DNA from: Clostridia bacterium
Lineage (GTDB): Bacteria > Bacillota > Clostridia > Oscillospirales > Acutalibacteraceae
DNA: 40,544 bases
Assembly (NCBI GenBank): GCA_017623575.1
Contig: JAGAOS010000020.1
Location: forward strand, 1 to 40,544
Reading direction: 5' to 3'
Within the stretch, counting starts at the first letter, position 1; each line of letters opens with the position of its first letter. Positions 8,401 to 15,502 of this stretch are shown in pieces. The position numbers were made by a program, and so were the translations under genes. A model generated the notes under the pieces. The model saw nothing but the letters and a program-made list of their open reading frames with translations, did no database searches and was not told the DNA's origin.

Positions 8401-9654
8401 ATGACAATTATAGAATTTTTTGACCGTACACCAATTGAAAATATAATAAGCTCCATAACGGTTGAGTTTAACAAAATTATTTTTTTGGGCAACGGAAAAA
8501 TGATGGACGAATTCAAGGATATTTATGATGAATTTCTTAAAAAAAGAGAAATGAAAATCGAGGTTCGTTACCGTAACATAAACCGCAACAATCTTCAAAG
8601 TATAGTGGATGATTTATCTGAAATAGTTGAAGAGGAGGAGCAGTGTGTTTTTGATTTGAACGGCGGTGAGGATCTTGCTCTTGTTGCAATGGGAATAGTC
8701 TACAATAAGTATTCTGATAAAAACATACAGATGCAGCACTTTAATATTAATACCAACAAGGTTGAAGATTGCGATAATGACGGTATGGTTGTTGCAAATA
8801 AAAATCCTGAAATCACAATTGATGAGATAATAGGTATTCACGGCGGCAGTATAAAATACTCAAAGGAAAATGCCGAGAACGATATTGGAACCTACAAATG
8901 GGATTTTTCCGATGATTTTATCAATGATATTGATGTTTTATGGGAGCTTTGCCGAAATGACCCCAAAAAGTGGAATACCGAGCTTCGTGTTATAGAAAGA
9001 ATATGCAGTATGGAGCACAACAAAAATGCTTTAAGTGTAACCGCAACCTATGCCGAACTAGAGGAAAGCTTTAAAAATCAAACCCATAATCTGGTGGATA
9101 TAACTGAAATTTTAAGCAATCTGCAAAGTAACAGGCTTATAAACGGATTATTTACAAAAGGCGAAAGCGTTTCCTTTACCTTTAAAAACAAGCAGATTAA
9201 AAAATGTCTGGTTAAGGAGGGCACTGTTTTAGAGCTTAAGGTTTTAACAGCCGCTTCTGGCGCAACCCGTAAGGACGGAACAAAAATATATGATGAATGT
9301 ATGAACGGTGTTGTAATTGATTGGGACGGTGGTCTGCATAACGAAACCGACACCTTTAACGAAATAGATATTATATTGCGCGCAGGGGTAAATACAATAT
9401 TTATATCCTGCAAAAACGGACAGATCCCGCAAGAGGAACTTTATAAATTGGATGCCGTTGCAAATGAGTTTGGCGGCGAAAATGTAAAAAAAGTATTGCT
9501 GGCAACATATTTAGGTAAAAGCGATGCTTCAAAAAATCGCTTTGTTAAGCGTGCTGAGGATATGGATATAATCTTTATTGATAATGTTCACCAAATGAGG
9601 TCTGCAGCCTTTAAGGGTATGGTTAAGAACTTAATTAATGTTAAACCAAATTAA
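8401..9654 (+). CDS. Card1/Can2-like CARF-nuclease (DUF1887 type)
   Basis: 417 residues. The N-terminal half looks like a CARF ligand-binding Rossmann domain: beta strand plus phosphate-loop-like segment FDLNGGEDLALVAMG (residues 84-98), comparable to the DLTGGTK loop of CARF proteins. A helical linker follows, then a C-terminal PD-(D/E)xK-like nuclease: LELKVLTAA (277-285), FNEIDIILRAG (319-329) and IFISCKNG (333-340) with Asp323 and Lys338 as the likely metal and catalytic residues. The residue two before the lysine is Ser336, where classical enzymes have Glu or Asp. Characterised relatives are activated by cyclic oligoadenylate made by type III CRISPR systems and cut DNA or RNA. Here it has its own promoter, and no cas gene or repeat array is in the window. 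Family call from remembered motifs; function is inference. Confidence 0.75.
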   Translation: MTIIEFFDRTPIENIISSITVEFNKIIFLGNGKMMDEFKDIYDEFLKKREMKIEVRYRNINRNNLQSIVDDLSEIVEEEEQCVFDLNGGEDLALVAMGIVYNKYSDKNIQMQHFNINTNKVEDCDNDGMVVANKNPEITIDEIIGIHGGSIKYSKENAENDIGTYKWDFSDDFINDIDVLWELCRNDPKKWNTELRVIERICSMEHNKNALSVTATYAELEESFKNQTHNLVDITEILSNLQSNRLINGLFTKGESVSFTFKNKQIKKCLVKEGTVLELKVLTAASGATRKDGTKIYDECMNGVVIDWDGGLHNETDTFNEIDIILRAGVNTIFISCKNGQIPQEELYKLDAVANEFGGENVKKVLLATYLGKSDASKNRFVKRAEDMDIIFIDNVHQMRSAAFKGMVKNLINVKPN

Positions 9655-9660
9655 ATTAGA

Positions 9661-9697
9661 CGAAGCATTCAAACTTGAATCAGGTTTAAATGCTTCG
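9661..9697 (+). terminator. Hairpin between CARF-nuclease and prsW genes
   Basis: CGAAGCATTCAAAC (9661-9674) pairs with GTTTAAATGCTTCG (9684-9697) with one mismatch, around a 9-base loop TTGAATCAG. It is not followed by a clear T-run, so it may be a weak terminator, an attenuator or an RNA-processing site setting the level of prsW. Its reverse complement shares over 20 bases, with two mismatches, with 32162-32185. Confidence 0.55.
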
Positions 9698-9716
9698 GCA
9701 GAGGAGAGATATTTTT

Positions 9717-10604
9717 ATGGATTTTTTAAACGAGGTACTTTTGTTTTTTGCGGCAGTTTTTCCTGCTATTGCTCTATGTGTTTATGTATTTAAAAAGGAC
9801 CGCGCCGAAAAGGAGCCGATTGGCTTGCTTTTGGGACTTTTTGCTTTGGGGGCGCTTATTTGCTTTCCCGCGGCTATGGCCGAGGAGGCTGTTCTGGATG
9901 CAATAGTTGAGGTGTTTAAGTCGTTTGGCAGGGTAGAAGACGGTATTGTTAAGCTTAGTAGCACCGCCTACACATTTTATAACATAGCCGAAAATTTTGT
10001 GGGCATAGCTCTGGTTGAAGAGGGACTTAAATTTTTAGTTTTATATCTTGTTACGAAAAACAATAAAAATTTCAACAGCCTTTTTGATGGACTTATTTAT
10101 TCGGTATTTGTTTCCTTGGGCTTTGCCGCTTTGGAAAATGTGCTTTATGTTACCGATTCGGGATTTCATCTTGCCATAATCCGCGGCGTTCTTTCGGTTC
10201 CGGGACATATGTTTTTTGCCGTAATTATGGGTTATTATTATAGTATGTGGAATTTGTACGGCAAGGCAAATTCATTAGAAAAGCAGTGCAAATCAAACGG
10301 TATTATTCCACAAAATGCAGTGGAATACAAGTCAGGTAAATATCTTGCGCTAAGCCTTGTTATGCCCATTCTGGCACACGGCTTTTATGATTACTGCTGT
10401 ACTGTAGATGAGGTTACTGCCACAGTTGTTCTTTATGTGTTTGTTGCTTTTCTTTATGTGTATTGCTTTAATAAAATAAGAAAAATGTCTAAAATGGATT
10501 GTTATAACAATGCTCTTGTATTAGGACTTTTAATTAATAAATATCCCGGCATTACGGGGTATTTAGTTCCTGATTCTGCTTTTAATGCTTCTGATGAGAA
10601 TTAA
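9717..10604 (+). CDS. PrsW-family intramembrane protease
   Basis: A 295-residue multi-pass membrane protein (about 7-8 hydrophobic segments). Protease family motifs, numbered from this start: VEEGLKFLVLYLV (Glu101-Glu102), LFDGLIYSVFVSLGFAALEN (Glu140), PGHMFFAVIMG (His164) and LAHGFYDYC (His221). PrsW cleaves the anti-sigma factor RsiW in Bacillus subtilis; no sigma/anti-sigma pair is present here, so its substrate is unknown. The start is the ATG at 9717 with GAGGAGAG upstream; an in-frame ATG at 9690 lies inside the hairpin and is unlikely. It follows the CARF-nuclease gene by 62 bases and may share its transcript. Confidence 0.88.
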   Translation: MDFLNEVLLFFAAVFPAIALCVYVFKKDRAEKEPIGLLLGLFALGALICFPAAMAEEAVLDAIVEVFKSFGRVEDGIVKLSSTAYTFYNIAENFVGIALVEEGLKFLVLYLVTKNNKNFNSLFDGLIYSVFVSLGFAALENVLYVTDSGFHLAIIRGVLSVPGHMFFAVIMGYYYSMWNLYGKANSLEKQCKSNGIIPQNAVEYKSGKYLALSLVMPILAHGFYDYCCTVDEVTATVVLYVFVAFLYVYCFNKIRKMSKMDCYNNALVLGLLINKYPGITGYLVPDSAFNASDEN

Positions 10605-10641
10605 ACTAATACCGATTCTGATTTAACCGATTTTTAAATTT

Positions 10642-11514
10642 ATGTACAGAACTTTAAATGAACATTTAAGGCAAAAATTCGGCACCAAGGTTTATAAACT
10701 TTCGGTGGATGCAGGCTTTACCTGCCCGAACCGTGACGGAAAAATAGGGAATAAAGGATGCATTTTTTGCTCTGAGTTTGGCTCAGGTGAGTTTGCCGAA
10801 AGGGGCGAGGATGTTATTGCCCTTTTGGAAAATGCCAAAAAAAGGGTGGAGCATAAAAACAAGGACGGAAAATACATAGCATATTTTCAGTCCTTTACAA
10901 ATACTTATGCCCCTGTGGAGCGGCTGGAAAAATTATATACCGCAGCTATTTCGCCCGATTATATAGTCGGTCTTTCGGTGGCTACCCGCCCCGATTGTCT
11001 GCCCGATGAAACGGTGGAGCTTTTAAAAAGGCTTAACCGCCAAAAACCTATAATGGTTGAATTGGGATTTCAGACTTCAAACGAAAAAACCGCAGAATAT
11101 ATTCGTCGCGGCTATAAAAATGATGTGTATTTTAATGCTGTAAAAAGGCTTAAATCAGCGGGAATTGAGGTTGTTACCCATATAATAATCGGTCTGCCGG
11201 GTGAATCCCGCGATGATGCCGTAGAAACCACCCGCAAAGTAGTTGCGGCAGGTAGCAATGGGGTTAAATTTCACCTTCTTCACATTATTCGCGGCACCGA
11301 TTTGGAAAAGGAATACAATTCAGGCAAAATAACCTGCCTTTCGCAGGAGGAATACGCGCAAATTTTAAAGGCTTGCGTTGCAGTGCTGCCCAAAGATGTT
11401 ACGGTACATCGTATTACAGGCGACGGAGCAAAAAGGAATTTGGTAGCCCCGCTATGGTCAGCAGATAAAAAGCGGGTGCTGAATTACCTTAATAAATATC
11501 TTAGTGAGGAATAA
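10642..11514 (+). CDS. Radical SAM protein, YhcC/TIGR01212 type
   Basis: 290 residues. The radical SAM cluster motif is C28-x11-C40-x2-C43 (TCPNRDGKIGNKGCIFC), the spacing typical of the YhcC family, with FQSFTNTYAP, LSVATRPDCL, VELGFQTSNEKT and HIIIGLPGE following in order. The family is conserved in bacteria but its substrate is not firmly established. No convincing Shine-Dalgarno sequence precedes the ATG (AT-rich ACCGATTTTTAAATTT), so translation may depend on upstream prsW translation, which ends 37 bases earlier. A small gene follows directly downstream. Confidence 0.9.
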   Translation: MYRTLNEHLRQKFGTKVYKLSVDAGFTCPNRDGKIGNKGCIFCSEFGSGEFAERGEDVIALLENAKKRVEHKNKDGKYIAYFQSFTNTYAPVERLEKLYTAAISPDYIVGLSVATRPDCLPDETVELLKRLNRQKPIMVELGFQTSNEKTAEYIRRGYKNDVYFNAVKRLKSAGIEVVTHIIIGLPGESRDDAVETTRKVVAAGSNGVKFHLLHIIRGTDLEKEYNSGKITCLSQEEYAQILKACVAVLPKDVTVHRITGDGAKRNLVAPLWSADKKRVLNYLNKYLSEE

Positions 11515-11517
11515 CTT

Positions 11518-11955
11518 ATGGAACCAAAGGATTATACAGTTGTAAAAATTTCGGGAGAATACGCTTATTTAAGCAGAGGAGGAATATGCGAACTCGCCTG
11601 AAATAGCATTATTTCGGCGATTTTCGGTTTACTGCGGTTGGCAGGCGACAGCCTTGCCGACCTTGTTGCACACAAAAATCTCTCAAAATTCTGCATATTT
11701 CAGGTCGCAGAATTTTGAAGTGGTAAATTTTGCACTCTGCAAGGCAAAAACACAGTAAATCCTGACGGATTTACGAGTATTTTAACAAAGCAGAGGGGAA
11801 AGTGAACCCGTCAAAATCGGGTTCGTTTATTCCTCCTCTGCTTAAGAGATGATGCCACTGCCGACGAGCTTTTTATAGCTCTTGCTCTTCTGCCCGAGGG
11901 CACCGACATTGGCACCAGACTCCACTATGAAATGTTTGAATATAGAATAATTTAA
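11518..11955 (+). pseudogene. Small conserved protein gene split by a MITE-like insertion
   Basis: The reading frame starts with MEPKDYTVVKISGEYAYL at 11518 and is interrupted at 11569-11573; the current frame ends at a TGA at 11599-11601 inside the insertion. The remainder resumes at 11846 with RDDATADELFIALALLPEG and ends YRII at a TAA (11953-11955). Removing the 269-bp element plus one TTAA copy rejoins the halves exactly in frame as a 54-residue protein. It sits 3 bases after the radical SAM gene with a GAGG site, as a co-transcribed partner. I recognise it as a small conserved Firmicutes-type protein but not its function. Loss is probably recent because both halves keep intact reading. 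Confidence 0.8.
11573..11841. mobile_element. MITE-like element, copy 1, with TIRs and TTAA duplication
   Basis: 269 bp with no coding capacity. The ends are inverted repeats: TTAAGCAGAGGAGGAATA (11569-11586) is perfectly matched by the reverse complement at 11829-11846, including a TTAA on each side that behaves as a target duplication (TTAAG is equally possible). Internal hairpins in order: GAAATA-GCAT-TATTTC (11610-11625); GGCAGGC/GCCTTGCC (about 11640-11658); CAAAATTCTGC/GCAGAATTTTG (11684-11694/11707-11717); GTAAATCC-TGAC-GGATTTAC (11755-11774); and a right-end hairpin (11790-11841). The core block 11742-11790, ending GAGTATTTTAACAAAG, is shared with copy 2 at 37151-37200. It needs a transposase supplied elsewhere if still mobile. 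Confidence 0.85.
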
Positions 11956-11977
11956 GCAGGGGTTTTGCCCCTGCTTA
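11953..11977. terminator. Bidirectional terminator
   Basis: TAAGCAGGGG (11953-11962), loop TTTTG, CCCCTGCTTA (11968-11977), followed by AATTATTCTTTT on the plus strand. It closes the radical SAM transcript and the convergent nucleoside hydrolase gene. The TAA of the broken small gene forms the foot of the stem. Confidence 0.9.
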
Positions 11978-11979
11978 AA

Positions 11980-12918
11980 TTATTCTTTTATTATTTTGTT
12001 TATAAGGTCGGTTGCCAAAGCATCACGGGAAATATAATAAACATAGTTAATCAACCTATTGCTATCAGCGTTAGGGGAGTATGTTTTGTCATATTCGGGC
12101 ATAGGGGCGGCAACAATATTGCTTTGCATAAAGCAATCATTATCATTAAGCAACCAGGCAACGGCGGTAACATCCCATATTACCTTGGAATAAACCTTGT
12201 TGTCAAAATCCGCTTTGATTTCGCCCTCATTTTTATACTGAACCATATTTTCAAAAAGAAAATCGCACAGTTCATTTTTGCCTTTGAGATACTGCTCCAG
12301 TTCTGCAAGTGAAAAATAAAAACTGCTTACTACACCAACACAAGGAAGCTGAACCAAGGGAGCCTGACTTTTAAACACAACCCTAGCGGCGGCAATATCC
12401 TGTACCATATTGAATTCGGCGGTGTCCTTATGGTTGTGACAGTGACCGCCCAGCCACACAATTACTATGTTTTCAGCAATTTCAGGGGCGGCAATAAGAG
12501 CAGATGCAATGTTGGTTATTGCGCCAATCGCTACCACATAAAGCGGATTTTCGGGTGAATAGTTTTTTGCGCGGTTAATAAGGTCGGTAACAGCGGGGGA
12601 TATTACGGGAGTATTTTCGTCCTTTAGATAGTTTTCAGAGCCTTTAAAGGTAATACCTTCAAGCTCCTCTTTCCCCATAAGCTTTAAAAGCTTTAAAATT
12701 TCATCATAGCTTTTTTGCATACCGTCAGCAGGGGATTTGCTTCTATGATTAAAAAAAGGTGCTGCATAAATTGCAACGGTGTTAAGCTTTTCGGTAGATT
12801 TTAAAAGATATGCCAAAGCAAATTGGTCATCAATCTCGTTATAGGCATCGGTGTCCATAACAACATCAATTTTGCCCTTTGGTACTTGAAGACTTTTAAT
12901 ATACAAAGATTTTTCCAT
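11980..12918 (-). CDS. Nucleoside hydrolase-like protein 1
   Basis: 312 residues from the ATG at 12918 (AAGGA site 10 bases upstream; a GTG at 12927 is too close to that site). Inosine/uridine nucleoside hydrolase fold: calcium-binding Asp cluster VVMDTDAYNEIDDQFALAY near the N-terminus, VVAIGAITNIA, and AEFNMVQDIAAARVVF. In characterised nucleoside hydrolases a His-Asp pair near the C-terminus binds substrate and calcium; here it reads VIWDVTAVAWLL, so Trp replaces His while Asp is kept. It should hydrolyse an N-ribosidic or related glycosidic bond, but the substrate may differ from inosine and uridine. It follows the LacI regulator gene by 24 bases and is paralogous to the gene at 21229. 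Confidence 0.88.
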   Translation of the reverse strand: MEKSLYIKSLQVPKGKIDVVMDTDAYNEIDDQFALAYLLKSTEKLNTVAIYAAPFFNHRSKSPADGMQKSYDEILKLLKLMGKEELEGITFKGSENYLKDENTPVISPAVTDLINRAKNYSPENPLYVVAIGAITNIASALIAAPEIAENIVIVWLGGHCHNHKDTAEFNMVQDIAAARVVFKSQAPLVQLPCVGVVSSFYFSLAELEQYLKGKNELCDFLFENMVQYKNEGEIKADFDNKVYSKVIWDVTAVAWLLNDNDCFMQSNIVAAPMPEYDKTYSPNADSNRLINYVYYISRDALATDLINKIIKE

Positions 12919-12942
12919 AAAAATCACATCCTTGCTTACAAT

Positions 12943-13923
12943 CTATTCCTCCAATATCGGTTTTTCTTTTGCAGGACCAACACTTTCTCTTAAAATCAGC
13001 TTGCTTTTTACGGTTATTTGCTGCAGACTTTTAAAAAATGGGTTTTTAATTTTTTTACAAAGCAGACCCCAGGCAATTTCGCAAATTTCTTCTGCACCTG
13101 CATCTATGGTGGTAAGGGGAATATCTGTATATTCAGAAAAGCTTATGTTATCAATACCTATTACCGAAAAGTCATCGGGTATTTTGTAACCGTTTTTCTT
13201 AAGCTCTTTGATAGCTCCAAAAGCAATGTTGTCATAGGCGCAGATTATAGCGGTGCAACTGCTTTTAGATTTTAAAAGCTGCCTTGCACAATCTTTACCA
13301 ACCCGTTCAAAGCGTTCCTTGCTTTCAAAAATTTTATAGTCATCTAAAATTTGTTCGGCAAATTTAACAAATCGGGCACACTTTTGTTCGGTTAAACGCT
13401 CACCAAAAAAGGCTACATTTTTATGGCCGAAGGCTTTAAGTGTATTAACCGCCTCCCTGATGGTTGAGTTAATATCAACATTAACAGAATCAACATTGGG
13501 GTCAATAGAGGAAAATAGCGAAACAATGGGAGTTTTATATCCCCTTTTCAGCTTTGAATTTAAGCAGAACACTATTATTCCGTCCACCTTCAGGTAGGAG
13601 CTGTAATATTCAATAAGCTCACTTTGCTTTGATGCGCTGAAATTGTCAACCGAAACAAGGCATATTCCGTTGTCTTTTTCAATGAGGTATTGAAAAATAT
13701 TTATAAATCTTGTATAATTGCTACTGCCAAATTCGTGACAAATTATTGCAATAGTTTTTTTGTGATATTTTCCTTTATAAAATTTTCCGAAACAACCATA
13801 CTGTTTTGCAATTTCAAATATGCGATTTTTGGTAGCTTGATTAATATCATCTGCCTCGTTAAAGGCTTTGGAAACGGTAGATACCGAAACATTTGCAAGC
13901 TTTGCAAGCTCTTTCATTGTCAT
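12943..13923 (-). CDS. LacI-family transcriptional regulator
   Basis: 326 residues from the ATG at 13923, chosen for its AAAGGTGG site. The N-terminal LacI headpiece is unmistakable (MTMKELAKLANVSVSTVSKAF, with the N at residue 22), then a periplasmic-binding-protein-like sensor domain (IAIICHEFGSSNYTRF; AFGHKNVAFFGERL; AIICAYDNIAFGAIKELK; DFSVIGIDNISFSEY; PLTTIDA). It is transcribed with nucleoside hydrolase 1 and is divergent from the MFS gene, so it most likely controls uptake and hydrolysis of one compound. A candidate operator is the inverted repeat at 13992-14006 between the two promoters. Confidence 0.93.
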   Translation of the reverse strand: MTMKELAKLANVSVSTVSKAFNEADDINQATKNRIFEIAKQYGCFGKFYKGKYHKKTIAIICHEFGSSNYTRFINIFQYLIEKDNGICLVSVDNFSASKQSELIEYYSSYLKVDGIIVFCLNSKLKRGYKTPIVSLFSSIDPNVDSVNVDINSTIREAVNTLKAFGHKNVAFFGERLTEQKCARFVKFAEQILDDYKIFESKERFERVGKDCARQLLKSKSSCTAIICAYDNIAFGAIKELKKNGYKIPDDFSVIGIDNISFSEYTDIPLTTIDAGAEEICEIAWGLLCKKIKNPFFKSLQQITVKSKLILRESVGPAKEKPILEE

Positions 13924-13957
13924 ATTACTTGCCACCTTTACTTGATTCTGCAATTAG

Positions 13958-13986
13958 ATTATACTTATTAAATAAAAGCAAGTCAA
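13958..13986 (-). promoter_or_regulatory. Promoter of the lacI-type/nucleoside hydrolase operon
   Basis: Minus strand TTGACT (13986-13981), 17-bp spacer, TATAAT (13963-13958). The leader to the ATG at 13923 is about 28 bases. Confidence 0.8.
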
Positions 13987-13991
13987 CATTT

Positions 13992-14006
13992 TCGAAAAAG
14001 TTTCGA
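13992..14006. promoter_or_regulatory. Candidate LacI-type operator
   Basis: TCGAAA-AAG-TTTCGA, a 6-bp perfect inverted repeat with a 3-base centre, located between the two divergent promoters. The central spacing is not the classic CG-centred LacI operator, so this is a candidate only. Confidence 0.4.
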
Positions 14007-14017
14007 TGAATTTTTTG

Positions 14018-14046
14018 TTGAATAGATAGATTTTAAATGTTATAAT
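14018..14046 (+). promoter_or_regulatory. Promoter of the MFS transporter gene
   Basis: TTGAAT (14018-14023), 17-bp spacer, TATAAT (14041-14046) with an extended -10 (TGT before it). Confidence 0.8.
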
Positions 14047-14089
14047 AGCTAAATGATTATAGATTATAGATGTTTTATGAGGTGTAGTT

Positions 14090-15352
14090 ATGTTTGATTT
14101 TGACAGCAGGGAATTTAAAAGAGGCCGCACAATGTATATTTTTGAGGCGGCATTGGAATTTTTTATAGCTATGCTTGTATCGGGGTCATATTTGGCTACC
14201 CTAACAAAAGCTTTAGGAATGTCAGATAGCCTTACCGGAATAATATCCTCGTTTATATCCCTTGGATGCTTGTTTCAGCTTTTTGCGGTTTTTATGCGAA
14301 AAAGCAGGGTAAAGCCCACCGTTATTGTGCTTAGTGTAATAAATCAGTTGCTTTTTGCCGTTCTTTATATAATACCCCTTGCGGATTTTGGGGCAACAAT
14401 TAAAAACATTGCGTTTATTGTGGCGATTTTTTCTGCATATATTATTTACAATTTTGCTCACCCCAAAAAAATGAATTGGTTTATGAGCTTGGTTCCGGAT
14501 AAAAAAAGAGGTAGCTTTACCGCCGATAAAGAGATTTTTTCCCTTATTACCGGAATGATTTTTTCTTATTCAATAAGCTTTTTGTTTGACTATTTTAAAG
14601 AAAACGGACAAATAAGAACCGCCTTTATAATTTCTGCATCGGTTATGTTTTTTATTATGGTTTTACATACGGTGACTATGCTTTTGACGGTGGAACCTGA
14701 AGAAGAAAAGAAACCTACAAAAAGTCTTAAAAAGGCAATAAAAACTATTGTAAAAAACAAGCTGATTATGAAGGTTGCAGTGGTGCTGATAATTTACAAC
14801 ATCGCCTATTATTGCTCAATTCCGTTTTTTGGTACATATTTAATCGGCGAGTTGGGTATGAGTCTTAATACAGTATCCATTTTTACTATTGTGGGTAATG
14901 TATGCCGTATACTGATTTCAAAATTCTGGGGTCGCTATGCCGATAAAACCTCATTTGCAAGGATGACCGAAAAGTGCTTTTTGCTTTTGGGTCTTGCTTT
15001 TATTTTCCACGCCTTTGCCACTCCCAAAACTGCTTTAATAACCATAGCTCTGTATTATGTATGCAACGGAATTGCTCTGGGCGGTGTAAACAGCGCCCTT
15101 ACCAATTTGGTATTTGATTATTCTCCCCACGAAATCCGTGCCGATGCATTGGCAATTTGTCAGGCTGCGGCAGGTCTTACAGGCTTTTTAACAACATTGG
15201 TTGCCAGCTTGTTTGTAACCCTTATTCAAAATTGTGGAAATCAGATTTTTGGTATTACCATTTACGCACAGCAGATTTTAAGCGTAGCTTCCCTTATAAT
15301 TATTCTTTTGGCAATTGTATATTTAAAGAAAAACTTCTTAAATAAAAAATAA
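14090..15352 (+). CDS. MFS transporter
   Basis: A 420-residue integral membrane protein with about 12 hydrophobic helices and a basic central loop (EPEEEKKPTKSLKKAIKTIV, residues ~202-221) separating two six-helix halves, the MFS layout. The cytoplasmic N-terminus is MFDFDSREFKRGRT. Short charged turns such as HPKKMNWFM, PDKKRG and GRYADKTS mark the inner-face loops. The start is supported by a GAGGTG site. It is divergent from the LacI-type regulator and nucleoside hydrolase, so it may import the nucleoside or glycoside that the hydrolase cleaves. Substrate not readable from sequence. Confidence 0.85.
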   Translation: MFDFDSREFKRGRTMYIFEAALEFFIAMLVSGSYLATLTKALGMSDSLTGIISSFISLGCLFQLFAVFMRKSRVKPTVIVLSVINQLLFAVLYIIPLADFGATIKNIAFIVAIFSAYIIYNFAHPKKMNWFMSLVPDKKRGSFTADKEIFSLITGMIFSYSISFLFDYFKENGQIRTAFIISASVMFFIMVLHTVTMLLTVEPEEEKKPTKSLKKAIKTIVKNKLIMKVAVVLIIYNIAYYCSIPFFGTYLIGELGMSLNTVSIFTIVGNVCRILISKFWGRYADKTSFARMTEKCFLLLGLAFIFHAFATPKTALITIALYYVCNGIALGGVNSALTNLVFDYSPHEIRADALAICQAAAGLTGFLTTLVASLFVTLIQNCGNQIFGITIYAQQILSVASLIIILLAIVYLKKNFLNKK

Positions 15353-15362
15353 AATGATAATA

Positions 15363-15405
15363 AACACACAGAAGACGGCTGAATTAAACCTGTTTCCTGT
15401 GTGTT
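15363..15405 (+). terminator. Terminator after the MFS gene
   Basis: AACACACAG (15363-15371) pairs with CTGTGTGTT (15397-15405), followed by TTAGTTAG. The loop is long (25 bases) and may fold further. Confidence 0.6.
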
Positions 15406-15424
15406 TTAGTTAGCTCCGGCTATG

Positions 15425-15453
15425 TTGACAATATTGTATTTATATGGTAAAGT
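15425..15453 (+). promoter_or_regulatory. Promoter of the rtcB-like gene
   Basis: TTGACA (15425-15430), 17-bp spacer, TAAAGT (15448-15453). The -35 is perfect; the -10 is moderate. Confidence 0.55.
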
Positions 15454-15502
15454 AAAACTAATATTAAACTAAATTTGTTGTAATATTAGGAAAGGGAAAA
15501 CC

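Noticed and set aside
9690-9716. Upstream in-frame ATG for prsW
   Set aside because: It lies in the 3' arm of the 9661-9697 hairpin, has no ribosome site, and adds a non-hydrophobic basic stretch; the ATG at 9717 has GAGGAGAG.
10604-10641. Missed small gene or promoter explaining the lack of a ribosome site before the radical SAM gene
   Set aside because: The 37-base gap is AT-rich with no open frame and no -35/-10 pair; coupled or weak translation is the simpler reading.
11953-11977. Terminator stem TAAGCAGGGG as part of the nearby MITE-like TIR (TTAAGCAGAGG)
   Set aside because: The shared TTAAGCAG start is suggestive, but the stem is complete by itself with a T-rich tail and lies outside the element.
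8219-11979. Possible CRISPR array or cas genes near the CARF nuclease
   Set aside because: No regularly spaced direct repeats and no Cas-like protein were seen on either strand.
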